Source: an uncultured Collinsella sp. (lineage in GTDB: Bacteria; Actinomycetota; Coriobacteriia; Coriobacteriales; Coriobacteriaceae). From it: DNA of 16,810 nt. Location: the NCBI GenBank assembly GCA_900552755.1, contig USAY01000031.1:1-16810 (forward strand), in the 5' to 3' direction. A program made the translations under genes and the position numbers. The notes below the pieces were generated by a model that ran no database searches, was not told the origin of the DNA, and saw only the letters and a program-made list of their open reading frames with translations. Position 1 is the first letter of the stretch. Each line of letters begins with the position of its first letter. Positions 1 to 6,572 of the stretch are shown here, piece by piece.

Positions 1-137
1 GCATTCAAACTGCCTATGTTGGCCAGGGAAAACCCGGCCGAGCCACCTGGCGCGGCACCATGGAAGACTTCGCCCGCGACTTTAACGCCGTAGTAGAAGC
101 CTTCTACGAACAACAAGTAGCCGACGAACTAAGCTAG
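1..137 (+). CDS. 3' end of an unrecognised protein (partial)
   Basis: An open frame enters from the left edge in frame 3 and stops with TAG at 135-137, giving a 44-residue C-terminus. Its middle reads WRGTMEDFARDFNAVVEAFY, a normal mix of charged and aromatic residues, and third positions are mostly G or C as expected for real coding DNA here. I do not recognise the family from this tail. It converges with the DeoR remnant on the other strand. The 87-bp gap between them (138-224) contains inverted repeats that could end transcription. Confidence 0.6.
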   Translation, partial: IQTAYVGQGKPGRATWRGTMEDFARDFNAVVEAFYEQQVADELS

Positions 138-162
138 TCCCCAAATCAGGAATGGGGCGCAC

Positions 163-196
163 GTTTGCCCCACGCTTCGTTACGTGGGCAACGGCT
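163..196. terminator. Possible hairpin between convergent genes
   Basis: TTGCCCCACG and CGTGGGCAA can pair with one bulged C around a short loop, between the end of the partial + gene and the end of the DeoR remnant. There is no clear T-run on either side, so this is a weak terminator candidate. A smaller CCCC/GGGG pairing lies just to its left. Confidence 0.3.
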
Positions 197-224
197 TGAG
201 GGCAAGATGCGATGCCCCAGTGTC

Positions 225-681
225 CTAGGCCGTGATCATTTTGACGCATTCGCCGATTTTGGAGTCGCGCCTGTCGGAAATAACAGTAAAGCCCTCCAGG
301 TCGCACACCTTTACATTTGAAAACACGTGGAACTTGGAGCTATCGGCGAGTACGCAACTCGCTTGGGAATTCTGCATCACGATACGTTTTTTGATAGCCT
401 CGGGATAACCTGGCGTCATGATGCCGCGGTCCTCGTCCACCGCATTGACACCTATAAACGCCCGGTCAAAGTACAGCTCGCGCAGCGCGCTCTCAACCAT
501 AGGACCGGTGAGCGAGCAGGTAACGGGGTTGAAGTCGCCGCCAATTACCACCACCTTAGCAGCAAGCTCGCCCGTAAACCGACATGCATAGCCGTTGGTG
601 GTGTAGATAGTCACCGGCTTGTCGACGAGCAGGCTCAGGAGCGCCGTCGCGGTGGTACCGGAGTCGACAGCGAGATGAGAC
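225..681 (-). pseudogene. DeoR-family repressor, sensor domain only (5' half missing)
   Basis: The - strand frame ending with TAG at 225-227 carries the hallmarks of the DeoR sugar-phosphate sensor domain in order: DSGTT near its beginning (about 652-667), then TIYTTNGYA, VIGGDFNP, FIGVNAVDEDRGI, then EAIKKRIVMQNSQA and VLADSSKF near the end. DeoR proteins normally have about 80 residues before DSGTT, including an N-terminal HTH. Here the frame closes at a stop just upstream (about 682), and the neighbouring frames give no HTH before the trpS start at 913. The surviving fragment could bind a ligand but not DNA. An in-frame ATG at 612-614 would give a 129-residue product, but it has no convincing ribosome binding site. 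I treat it as a gene remnant. Family assignment is strong; the pseudogene status is inferred from the missing N-terminal half. Confidence 0.75.
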
Positions 682-823
682 CGTCACGCCCGAAGACCCC
701 GCTTTCGCCGCCGAGGAGCGCGCGGCGCACGCGGCCCATGAGGAGCGGCTCGAGCATATCGAGGGGCTCCTTCCCAAGAAGGGAAACGACCCTGCGGGAC
801 GACACGGCGAAAACCATCGTTGA
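674..823 (+). pseudogene. Orphan C-terminal fragment of an unknown + strand protein
   Basis: From about 674 to the TGA at 821-823 one + frame reads as plausible protein, about 49 residues starting near DETVTPEDPAF and continuing as an alanine- and glutamate-rich helix, then HIEGLLPKKGNDP. Third positions are almost all G or C, whereas the opposite strand over the same bases gives no recognisable domain. There is no start codon or upstream body: to the left the DNA belongs to the oppositely oriented DeoR sensor domain. I do not recognise the family. It is best explained as the tail of a gene whose 5' part was lost at the junction near 665-680. It lies about 90 bp upstream of trpS. Confidence 0.5.
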
Positions 824-912
824 TTCCGGCAAGAGACGCCGTTTCTCTGGTAGCTTCATCTTCAACCAAGACCGACAATGCCGGCCAGGCACTCAACCCA
901 AAAGGAGACAGC

Positions 913-1962
913 ATGCCCAACGAGCTCAGCTATGAGGTCAGCCTCGAGCGCAGCAACCAGATCCGCGCCGACCTGCCGCAGCACCCCGAGAAGTACACCA
1001 TGCTCACCGGCGATCGCCCCACCGGCCGCCTGCACCTGGGCCACTACTTTGGCACCCTCAAAAGCCGCGTCGAGCTGCAGGAGCTGGGCGTCCACACCAA
1101 CGTGCTCATCGCCGACTACCAGGTCATCACCGACCGCGACAGCACGGACAACATCCAGGACAACGTCTACAACATGGTCATCGACTACCTGGCATGCGGC
1201 CTGGACCCCGACAAGACCATGATTTACACGCACTCCGCGGTTCCCGCTTGCAACCAGCTCATGCTGCCGTTCCTCTCCCTCGTCTCCGAGGCCCTGCTCC
1301 AGCGCAACCCCACGGTCAAGGCGGAGATGGAGGCCAGCGGACACGAGCTCACCGGCCTGCTCCTCACCTACCCCGTGCACCAGGCCTGCGACATCCTGTT
1401 CTGCAAGGGCAACGTCGTGCCCGTCGGTCGTGACCAGCTGCCCCACATCGAACTCACCCGTACCATCGCCCGCAAGTTCAACAACCGCTACGGCAACGTC
1501 TTCCCCGAGGTCGACGCCCTGCTGTCCGATACTCCGCTGCTCCCCGGCCTCGACGGCCGCAAGATGAGCAAGTCTTACGGCAACGCCATCAACATCTCGA
1601 TGACGGCCGAGGAGACCGCGAAGCGCATCAAGAAGAGCCAGACCGACGGTGAGCGCATGATCACGTTCGATCCGGAGGCGCGCCCCGGCGTATCCGGTCT
1701 GCTCTCCACCGCCGCGATCTGCACCGGCCGTTCCGAGGTCGAGATCGCCGAAGAGATCGGCATGGGCGGCTCCGGCCAGCTCAAGGAGTACGTCACCGAG
1801 AGCGTGAACGAGTACTTCGCCCCCATCCGCGCCCGCCGCGAGGAACTGGTCCAGGATATGGACTACGTCAAGGACGTCCTGCGCGAGGGCAATCGCCGCG
1901 CCAACGAGGTCGCCGAGGCCACGCTCGCCGAGGTGCGCGAGGCGATGGGCATGGTGTACTAA
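913..1962 (+). CDS. trpS: Tryptophan--tRNA ligase
   Basis: Class I aminoacyl-tRNA synthetase that charges tRNA-Trp with tryptophan in the cytoplasm; 349 residues, normal for bacterial TrpRS. The nucleotide-binding HIGH-type signature appears as GDRPTGRLHLGHYFG at residues 33-47, and the KMSKS loop as KMSKS at 217-221. The core also shows IADYQVITDR and GRDQLPHIELTR. The GDRPTG form, rather than the commoner GxQPSG, marks a divergent TrpRS subgroup, and I cannot say from sequence alone whether it affects inhibitor sensitivity. The start is ATG 913, preceded by AAAGGAG at 901-907; the frame is open further upstream but without a better ribosome binding site. A strong intrinsic terminator follows. 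No convincing T-box leader was found upstream. Confidence 0.96.
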   Translation: MPNELSYEVSLERSNQIRADLPQHPEKYTMLTGDRPTGRLHLGHYFGTLKSRVELQELGVHTNVLIADYQVITDRDSTDNIQDNVYNMVIDYLACGLDPDKTMIYTHSAVPACNQLMLPFLSLVSEALLQRNPTVKAEMEASGHELTGLLLTYPVHQACDILFCKGNVVPVGRDQLPHIELTRTIARKFNNRYGNVFPEVDALLSDTPLLPGLDGRKMSKSYGNAINISMTAEETAKRIKKSQTDGERMITFDPEARPGVSGLLSTAAICTGRSEVEIAEEIGMGGSGQLKEYVTESVNEYFAPIRARREELVQDMDYVKDVLREGNRRANEVAEATLAEVREAMGMVY

Positions 1963-2042
1963 GCCATCCGCCCCGCACACGCGCGGCGACACGCGAATGG
2001 GCCATCTTCACGTGCCCGCGCTTTCGACATAGCCAGGTCTTA

Positions 2043-2076
2043 CGAGGTGGGTGATAATAAGCCCGCCTCGTTTTTT
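2043..2076 (+). terminator. Intrinsic terminator of trpS
   Basis: CGAGGTGGG (2043-2051) pairs with CCCGCCTCG (2062-2070) with one G-T wobble around a 10-nt AT-rich loop, followed directly by six Ts. It ends 20 bp before the next start codon. Confidence 0.9.
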
Positions 2077-2085
2077 ACGTTGTAT

Positions 2086-2091
2086 GGGGGA
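2086..2091 (+). promoter_or_regulatory. Ribosome binding site fixing the HAD phosphatase start
   Basis: The GGGGGA run lies 4 nt before GTG 2096. The ATG at 2084 has no Shine-Dalgarno in front of it, only the T-tract of the terminator. This supports GTG 2096, which also places the conserved LVASDMD motif at the usual distance from the N-terminus. Confidence 0.6.
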
Positions 2092-2095
2092 TTGC

Positions 2096-2926
2096 GTGTA
2101 CCGACTTGTTGCCAGCGATATGGATGAGACGTTTCTCGATGCCGACCACGCCATCCCGGCGTCCAACCTCCGGGCACTCAAACGCATGAGGGAGCTCGGC
2201 GTCCTGTTCGTCCCTTCGAGTGGGCGATGGTATTCCTCTATCATGGACAACTTCTCGGGGGAGGCCCGCGAGCTGATCGAAGACGGCTATGTGCTCTCCT
2301 ATAACGGCGGCTTCATCAACCGCGTGGGAGACCCCACCCCGCTCACCACCTGCGGCCTTTCCAACGAATGCGCGAACGCGATCTATGCAAAGGGGCTCGA
2401 ACTCGGACTCTGCATGCACGTCAACGTCGCCGACGGCCACGTGTTCGTGAATGACGCACCCACGCGGGAGCGCGACTATCTGGAATCGATCACCGGGGTC
2501 ACTCATTTTCGCGGATCCGATCATCCCGATCTCTCATTCCTCGAAGGCCGCGGTATCGTGAAGATCCTGTATGTCGACTGGGACTTCGACGCGCTACAGG
2601 AATTGGGTCGCGAGCTCGCGCCCATGGCCGAGCGCCTCGGCGTTGACATCACCTTCTCCTCCAAGCGCTACCTCGAACTCATGCCCGCAGGCGTTGACAA
2701 AGGGACGGGGCTCACGCGCCTTGCCGATATGCTGGGAATTCCGATGTCCGAGGTCATCGCCGTTGGTGATTCCGCAAACGACCTCTCCATGATCAAAGCG
2801 GCGGGGCTGGGAGTCGGCGTGGCGGATGTCACCGACGACGTGCGGCCGTATTGCGATGTCATCCTTGAAACGGCCGGGACCGACGGCGCGTTCTCCGAGC
2901 TCGTCGAGCGATTCCTCGAGCCCTAA
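2096..2926 (+). CDS. Cof-type HAD-superfamily phosphatase
   Basis: 276-residue cytoplasmic Mg2+-dependent phosphatase of the Cof/YidA type (HAD subfamily IIB), probably acting on sugar phosphates or similar metabolites; the substrate cannot be read from sequence. Motif I is DMDET at residues 8-12, with Glu where most Cof members have Gly. Motif II is the PSSGR segment (near residue 40), the cap domain occupies the middle, and the late motifs include GDSANDLSMIKAAG at 224-237. GTG 2096 is preferred over ATG 2084 because of the GGGGGA ribosome binding site and because family members usually begin M-x-x-L-(I/V)-A-S-D. Only about 20 bp separate the trpS terminator from the start, so its promoter must overlap the terminator or it depends on read-through. 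No terminator directly follows the gene. Confidence 0.9.
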   Translation: MYRLVASDMDETFLDADHAIPASNLRALKRMRELGVLFVPSSGRWYSSIMDNFSGEARELIEDGYVLSYNGGFINRVGDPTPLTTCGLSNECANAIYAKGLELGLCMHVNVADGHVFVNDAPTRERDYLESITGVTHFRGSDHPDLSFLEGRGIVKILYVDWDFDALQELGRELAPMAERLGVDITFSSKRYLELMPAGVDKGTGLTRLADMLGIPMSEVIAVGDSANDLSMIKAAGLGVGVADVTDDVRPYCDVILETAGTDGAFSELVERFLEP

Positions 2927-3113
2927 CGCCCGCATGACGCCGCGTCTTTCTATTTGTAACCCTTGGTTAACTTGTGAAGAGGCTATGTGCTCGTCGGTCT
3001 ACGACTTGGGTCTCATAGAATTAGCTATAGTTAACTCAACGAAGGCACAGGCGAATTAAAGACCTTCGACACGAACGTTGCGCCTTCCCTCCCCTCGCGC
3101 AACACCTCTTTGG
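2927..3113 (+). other. Lower-GC intergenic stretch with a candidate -10 box
   Basis: About 187 bp between the HAD gene and the next terminator, clearly less GC-rich than its surroundings. It contains GTTAACT-type motifs near 2965 and 3031 and a good -10-like TATAGT at 3026-3031 without a convincing -35. A 24-codon frame beginning ATG 2985 and ending at 3059 has GAAGAGG only 2 nt upstream, too close for efficient initiation. If TATAGT is used, a transcript of roughly 110 nt would end at the terminator at 3114-3146. I see no known RNA family. Confidence 0.35.
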
Positions 3114-3146
3114 AAAGGCGCCCCGCACATGTGGGGCGCCTTTCTT
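3114..3146 (+). terminator. Strong intrinsic terminator
   Basis: AAAGGCGCCCC (3114-3124) pairs perfectly with GGGGCGCCTTT (3133-3143) around an 8-nt loop, followed by CTT. It ends 37 bp before the MGMT-domain gene. It may end HAD-gene transcription about 190 bp downstream of that gene, or a short RNA starting in the preceding stretch. Confidence 0.85.
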
Positions 3147-3183
3147 GACTACAATGGCGGTATCGATCGAAAGTGAGGATGGC

Positions 3184-3516
3184 ATGGCGGACCGGAACAC
3201 CAACGGATTCTTCAACCGCGTATACGACATGGTGCGCCAGGTGCCCTGCGGCATGGTTGCCACGTATGGTCAGATTGCCAAGCTCGTTGGTGAGCCCCGT
3301 CGAGCTCGATATGTGGGATACGCCCTGCACGTCAATCCGGAACCCGGGGACATACCTTGTCACCGCATCGTATTCGCGGACGGGCGCCTGGCGGAGGGTT
3401 TCGCCTTCGGCGGACCCGAGGTGCAGCGCGCACTGCTCGAGGATGAAGGCGTTGCCTTCCTCGCCAATGGGCATGTCGACCTGCAGGCCTCTCGCTGGCC
3501 CGCAGGCCTGGTATGA
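3184..3516 (+). CDS. MGMT-domain DNA repair protein (DNA-binding domain only)
   Basis: 110-residue protein consisting only of the C-terminal DNA-binding and catalytic domain of O6-alkylguanine-DNA alkyltransferases. Visible features are the winged-helix segment VATYGQIAKLVG, the arginine-finger region RRARYVGYAL, and the active-site motif PCHR with Cys59 intact, then FADGRLAEGFAFGGPEVQ. Alkyltransferase-like (ATL) proteins of this short size usually replace the cysteine with Trp or Ala, so retention of PCHR leaves a suicidal alkyl transfer possible. It is either a minimal transferase or an ATL-type lesion sensor. The start is ATG 3184, with GTGAGG about 5 nt upstream. A TACAAT at 3150-3155 just after the terminator could be its -10. 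Confidence 0.9.
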   Translation: MADRNTNGFFNRVYDMVRQVPCGMVATYGQIAKLVGEPRRARYVGYALHVNPEPGDIPCHRIVFADGRLAEGFAFGGPEVQRALLEDEGVAFLANGHVDLQASRWPAGLV

Positions 3517-3517
3517 C

Positions 3518-3541
3518 AAGGGGCGCCGACAGCTCCCCTTC
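3518..3541 (+). terminator. Weak hairpin after the MGMT-domain gene
   Basis: AAGGGG and CCCCTT pair around an 11-nt loop immediately after the stop codon. There is no clean T-run after it, so termination is only possible. Confidence 0.35.
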
Positions 3542-3571
3542 CCGTATTTGAATCCTTGGTAGGCAACCCAA

Positions 3572-4666
3572 TCAGACGGTCGCCTCGAGCGCATCCTCTG
3601 CACGGTCGACCGTGCTTCTGACCTTGGCGCCCTGTTTGAACCACAAGCGCAGGTCCTCGAGGGTGCTGCCCGCTGCATACACCTTGATTTTGCGACCGCC
3701 CTTCGTAGTCACCGTGCAGCGGTCGCCGCTCTCGCTGTCCTCGTGCGCCGTGACCTTCTTGAGGTAATCGCGGCGGAACGCCACGACGCGGGCGTTGCTG
3801 ATCTCGATGAACCAATCGTCGTCAACGAGCGAAGTGCCCGTGGCACCCCGGCTTGTCATCTCCTCGGCAAAGGAGAAACCGAGTTCGCGTTCCTGCCTGC
3901 CGATCTCGTAGATACCACGAGCGGGCATGCTGAGCATGAGCAGGGGCAGGAGTCCCCCTATGAACAGGAAGAGGAACGGGACGAGCAAGAGCAAGCGGGC
4001 TCCGGCATCGGTGAAAACAGCCATGAAGGCGATCACGAGCGAGAAGACGAGTGCCATGCCGTTGAAAACAATCGTCAACGGCTTGATAGCAGACCAGCAC
4101 AGGCCCGCCTTGGTCATGGGACCGTCGACAGCGTCCGAGATCTCGATGCCCTCTTCCTCCAGACGGGCGAGGAGATTGAGCGAGCACACCCCCTCAAGGC
4201 TTATCGAGCAGAGCTTTCGATCGCCCTCGAACAGGTCGATCCTCATCATCTGCGTGTGAAGCGTTGCACGGGTGATGTTGCCGAACGTCGACTCCCTGCG
4301 GACGCCAAAGGCGTTACGCGAGAGAATTCGCTCACCGTCCACATCGATGCGCGGGATGCTCAGCAAGGCCCAGATGGCCATGCCCGCAAGTGCCATGGCG
4401 TGGCCGAACCACACAAGCTCATGGTCCCACTCGCCCAGCGAAACGCCCTGCCAGACGTAAACACCCAACATGAGCAGCTCGAACGCGACCGCGCAGCAGG
4501 CGATGATCTTGCGGATGGCAGAGGGCATGCGCACCGTGAAGCCATCGAGACTGTCCGTCGCCTCACTGCGCTCGCGCGCGCCGCGACGGGCGACCCATGC
4601 AGTGAGCGGACCGACGATGAAGACCACCATCGCCACGCGCAGGAACGATTCGAGCATGTCGCCCAT
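3572..4666 (-). CDS. Five-helix membrane protein of unknown function
   Basis: 364 residues with predicted membrane helices near 8-26, 52-72, 86-104, 196-218 and 224-246. Two soluble segments follow helix blocks. Residues about 105-180 run from PRIDVDGERILSRNAFG to a helix LLARLEEEGIEI; residues about 255-348 run from the strand DDDWFIEIS through KKVTAHEDS and TTKGGRKIKVY to LRLWFKQGA. Both have the strand-rich then helix pattern of bacterial PH-like domains (DUF6560/YdbT-like). That comparison is inference from pattern only. Translation probably starts at ATG 4666, which has GGTGG 5 nt upstream; ATG 4678 is in frame but lacks a spaced ribosome binding site. The gene lies downstream of the efflux gene on the same strand, separated by about 260 bp with its own -10 candidate, so it is probably a separate unit. 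Confidence 0.8.
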   Translation of the reverse strand: MGDMLESFLRVAMVVFIVGPLTAWVARRGARERSEATDSLDGFTVRMPSAIRKIIACCAVAFELLMLGVYVWQGVSLGEWDHELVWFGHAMALAGMAIWALLSIPRIDVDGERILSRNAFGVRRESTFGNITRATLHTQMMRIDLFEGDRKLCSISLEGVCSLNLLARLEEEGIEISDAVDGPMTKAGLCWSAIKPLTIVFNGMALVFSLVIAFMAVFTDAGARLLLLVPFLFLFIGGLLPLLMLSMPARGIYEIGRQERELGFSFAEEMTSRGATGTSLVDDDWFIEISNARVVAFRRDYLKKVTAHEDSESGDRCTVTTKGGRKIKVYAAGSTLEDLRLWFKQGAKVRSTVDRAEDALEATV

Positions 4667-4704
4667 ATTAACCACCATCCCAGTAGAGAACTTGAATTGG
4701 GGAG

Positions 4705-4710
4705 ACTATA
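4705..4710 (-). promoter_or_regulatory. Candidate -10 box for the membrane protein gene
   Basis: Read on the - strand this is TATAGT, about 39 nt upstream of ATG 4666. No good -35 hexamer lies at 16-18 bp, so confidence is modest. Confidence 0.4.
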
Positions 4711-4735
4711 GCAAAGCGAAGCGGTCCGCACGGCA

Positions 4736-4918
4736 TCACCCGGGTGTTTTCGGCATACGGTGGAAACCAGCGGCAGCATCTCGAACGCTCGCCGACTCGA
4801 TGATGGCCATGGACTCGACGCCGCGAGAATAAGCGGCCAACGGCGCCCTCGCGGGCACGCCGTCGGCCGTCCTTCGCATCGCAACGACCATGCTAGCCGC
4901 TTGGGGCGGGTCGCCCAT
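4736..4918 (-). CDS. Doubtful 60-codon frame after the efflux gene
   Basis: A - strand frame of 60 residues begins 9 bp after the efflux gene stop. The half after AAYSRGVESMAIIESASVRD has reasonable codon usage, but there is no ribosome binding site and no recognisable domain. It may be a small real gene, a remnant, or chance in GC-rich DNA. The stretch 4679-4927 otherwise holds only the candidate -10 box. Confidence 0.2.
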   Translation of the reverse strand: MGDPPQAASMVVAMRRTADGVPARAPLAAYSRGVESMAIIESASVRDAAAGFHRMPKTPG

Positions 4919-4927
4919 CCAAAAGCG

Positions 4928-6178
4928 CTACCCGATCTTCCTGATGCTCGGTATCGTCCAGGTGATACCCGCAAGGATCACCATCGCAGCGCCGATGAGC
5001 ACGAAGCACGCGCTCACGCCGATGGCGTCGGCGAACAGGGTCGACGCGACGAGCCCCACGGGCATGGCCCAGCTGCAAACCGCCCCGTAAAGGCCGAAGA
5101 CGCGCCCCATGCACTCGGGATCGATGCGCTCCTGCATGAGCGCCATCTGCGGGGCGCTGTACAGCGGACTCGACAGCCCCATCGCGAACGTGAGGCCCAA
5201 AAACACGACGAGGGCCGAGGGCGGCACGAGACCGCTCGCGAGCGTGGCCGCGCCGAAGAGCGCGATTGCGAGCGCGCACGAGAGCGCGTGGTTCCTGAGG
5301 CCGCCCGTCACCCCAATCCAGCCGCTCGCCGCGATCATTCCGACCGAGAACGCGATCTCGGCGATAGCCGACTGCGTGGTGGTGCCGCCGAAATGGTCGA
5401 ACACCATGAGCGGGAACAGCGCGGAGATAGGCGAGAACAGCACGGAGAACGCAAATCCGATCCAGAGCATGGCGAACAGCCCGCGATGGCGCTTGAGCTC
5501 GCGGAAACCGTCGGCCGTCTCCGAGAGGAACGCCCGCACCGCACGGCGCGACGCCTCGGCGTTCTCCTCGAGTGCATGGCGCTCGGGCACTGGCGTCTTT
5601 ATACCGGAGACCGCGACCGCGATGCTCGCGAGCACCGCGCCGGCGACATCGAGCGCGATCATGAAGGTCAGGCCGAACGCCGGATAGATGACTGCCGCGA
5701 TTGCGTTGCCGATGATGTAGCTGCCCGACTGCATGAACTGGAGCATGCCCGCCAGCTTTCCGAGCGCCTCGGGCGGGGCCATAAGCGGCGTGAGCGCGTT
5801 GAACGCAGGCGTGTGGAGCGTGCTACCTAGGGCGCGAACGAACAGCACCGCCGCCACGGCAGTGACGGAGAGATCGCCGCGTAGCGATCCGAAGACGAGC
5901 GTGAGACTCACGGCGGCTATGAAGAGGTCCGCGCCGATCATGAGCCGCTTGATGGACGTGCGGTCCACGATGGTGCCCGCGAAGGCGCCGAGGAGCGCCA
6001 TGGGCAAGAAGGCCGCCAGGCTCACGAACGACAGGGCGCTCGCGGAGCCGGTGGTGAGGGTGACGTGCCAGATGAGGCCCATCTGCAAGATGGAGCTCGT
6101 GAGCACGGAGAAGAACTCGCCGATCCAGACGATGGCGAGCGAGCGCTTCCAGGAAGCGCGGGGATTCGGTTGTGTCAT
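4928..6178 (-). CDS. MFS efflux transporter, Mef-like (macrolide-type)
   Basis: 416-residue inner-membrane secondary transporter of the major facilitator superfamily, drug:proton antiporter type, most like the Mef/EntS group. The N-terminus WKRSLAIVWIGEFFSVLTSS leads into about 12 hydrophobic helices. Motif A between helices 2 and 3 reads GAFAGTIVDRTSIKRLM. A charged central loop (ERHALEENAEASRRA, near residue 205) separates the two six-helix halves. The start is ATG 6178, with AAAGGA 7 nt upstream. An upstream promoter, short leader peptide and alternative hairpins (6211-6354) argue for drug-inducible control. The substrate is inferred: macrolide-like compounds are favoured because the leader peptide resembles that of mef(A). 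Confidence 0.85.
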   Translation of the reverse strand: MTQPNPRASWKRSLAIVWIGEFFSVLTSSILQMGLIWHVTLTTGSASALSFVSLAAFLPMALLGAFAGTIVDRTSIKRLMIGADLFIAAVSLTLVFGSLRGDLSVTAVAAVLFVRALGSTLHTPAFNALTPLMAPPEALGKLAGMLQFMQSGSYIIGNAIAAVIYPAFGLTFMIALDVAGAVLASIAVAVSGIKTPVPERHALEENAEASRRAVRAFLSETADGFRELKRHRGLFAMLWIGFAFSVLFSPISALFPLMVFDHFGGTTTQSAIAEIAFSVGMIAASGWIGVTGGLRNHALSCALAIALFGAATLASGLVPPSALVVFLGLTFAMGLSSPLYSAPQMALMQERIDPECMGRVFGLYGAVCSWAMPVGLVASTLFADAIGVSACFVLIGAAMVILAGITWTIPSIRKIG

Positions 6179-6210
6179 GGAATAATCCTTTGTTGCGATC
6201 GGTGATATGC

Positions 6211-6238
6211 AGCGAAGTACCGGTCGCTCACGCGACCG
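6211..6238 (-). promoter_or_regulatory. Alternative leader hairpins before the efflux gene
   Basis: In the efflux mRNA, CGGTCGC and GCGACCG (6232-6238 and 6221-6227) form a perfect 7-bp stem with a 4-nt loop just after the leader peptide stop. The 3' arm overlaps a competing stem, AGCGA with TCGCT (6224-6228 with 6211-6215). The two cannot form together, the arrangement expected of an attenuator switched by a stalled ribosome. No T-run follows, which favours translational control or antitermination over a classic terminator. Confidence 0.55.
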
Positions 6239-6241
6239 TGG

Positions 6242-6271
6242 CTAGAGCCAAATCCTCATGGAAGCGAGCAT
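6242..6271 (-). CDS. Leader peptide MLASMRIWL of the efflux gene
   Basis: Nine codons plus TAG, preceded 7 nt upstream by a very strong Shine-Dalgarno, GGAAAGGGGAG (6279-6290 region), and located 63 bp before the efflux start. From memory, the attenuation leader peptide of streptococcal mef(A) is MTASMRLR; ASMR is shared here at the same position. The arginine followed by a bulky residue suits macrolide-dependent ribosome stalling. A GGCTctAGCC mini-hairpin spans the stop codon. Stalling would cover the upstream hairpin arm and change which downstream stem forms. The role is inferred from position, ribosome binding site strength and similarity. Confidence 0.7.
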   Translation of the reverse strand: MLASMRIWL

Positions 6272-6325
6272 GATACAGCTCCCCTTTCCTAAATCCAGGT
6301 GCACCTTCAGTCGTGAGTGGGAGCT

Positions 6326-6354
6326 ATTATAGGGACTTGCGAGCCAAGATGCAA
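6326..6354 (-). promoter_or_regulatory. Promoter of the leader peptide and efflux gene
   Basis: On the - strand: TTGCAT, a 17-bp spacer, then a consensus TATAAT (6331 down to 6326). Transcription would start near 6319, about 30 nt before the leader Shine-Dalgarno and 140 nt before the efflux start codon, a long leader consistent with attenuation. Confidence 0.7.
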
Positions 6355-6364
6355 CAGGAAGACC

Positions 6365-6379
6365 TCTACGGAGCGTAGA
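6365..6379. promoter_or_regulatory. Palindrome between divergent promoters
   Basis: TCTACG-gag-CGTAGA is a 15-bp palindrome about 10 bp upstream of the efflux -35. It is operator-like; the protein that binds it is unknown. Confidence 0.3.
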
Positions 6380-6430
6380 TGCCGGGCGCCCCGAACCACT
6401 TATGCCATGAGAGACGGCATCCGATTCTCC

Positions 6431-6459
6431 TTGACTTGGTCTCAATGTGATATCACAAT
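6431..6459 (+). promoter_or_regulatory. Candidate promoter and operator of the SPFH gene
   Basis: TTGACT (6431-6436), a 17-bp spacer, and CACAAT (6454-6459) form a fair promoter. A perfect 12-bp palindrome, TGTGATATCACA, occupies 6446-6457, overlapping the -10. This is the position of a repressor operator. The rest of 6355-6572, between the divergent promoters and the SPFH start, shows nothing else convincing. Confidence 0.45.
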
Positions 6460-6572
6460 GCAATCAGCAGTCGCACGAACTGCTCGGGGACTCGCCTCCT
6501 CCCCATCGCAATCTGGAGCGCGGCGCCGGGGACGTCACGCAAACGCCGGCGCAGTCATGAAAGAAACTCACA

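Noticed and set aside
648..662. GGTGGTACCG resembling a T-box core upstream of trpS
   Set aside because: It is the reverse complement of the DSGTT codons of the DeoR remnant, sits about 250 bp from trpS, and the stem I region would have to lie inside DeoR coding sequence.
862..1992. Long - strand frame opposite trpS (376 codons)
   Set aside because: Antisense shadow of a GC-rich real gene; no ribosome binding site or domain, while trpS carries full catalytic motifs.
2985..3059. 24-codon frame MCSSVYDLGLIELAIVNSTK... as a leader peptide
   Set aside because: The Shine-Dalgarno-like GAAGAGG is only 2 nt from ATG and no regulatory codon run is visible.
3743..5830. Long + strand frames opposite the membrane protein and efflux genes
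   Set aside because: Compositionally odd (Glu/His/Arg-rich), no domains, and the - strand has membrane helices and conserved transporter motifs.
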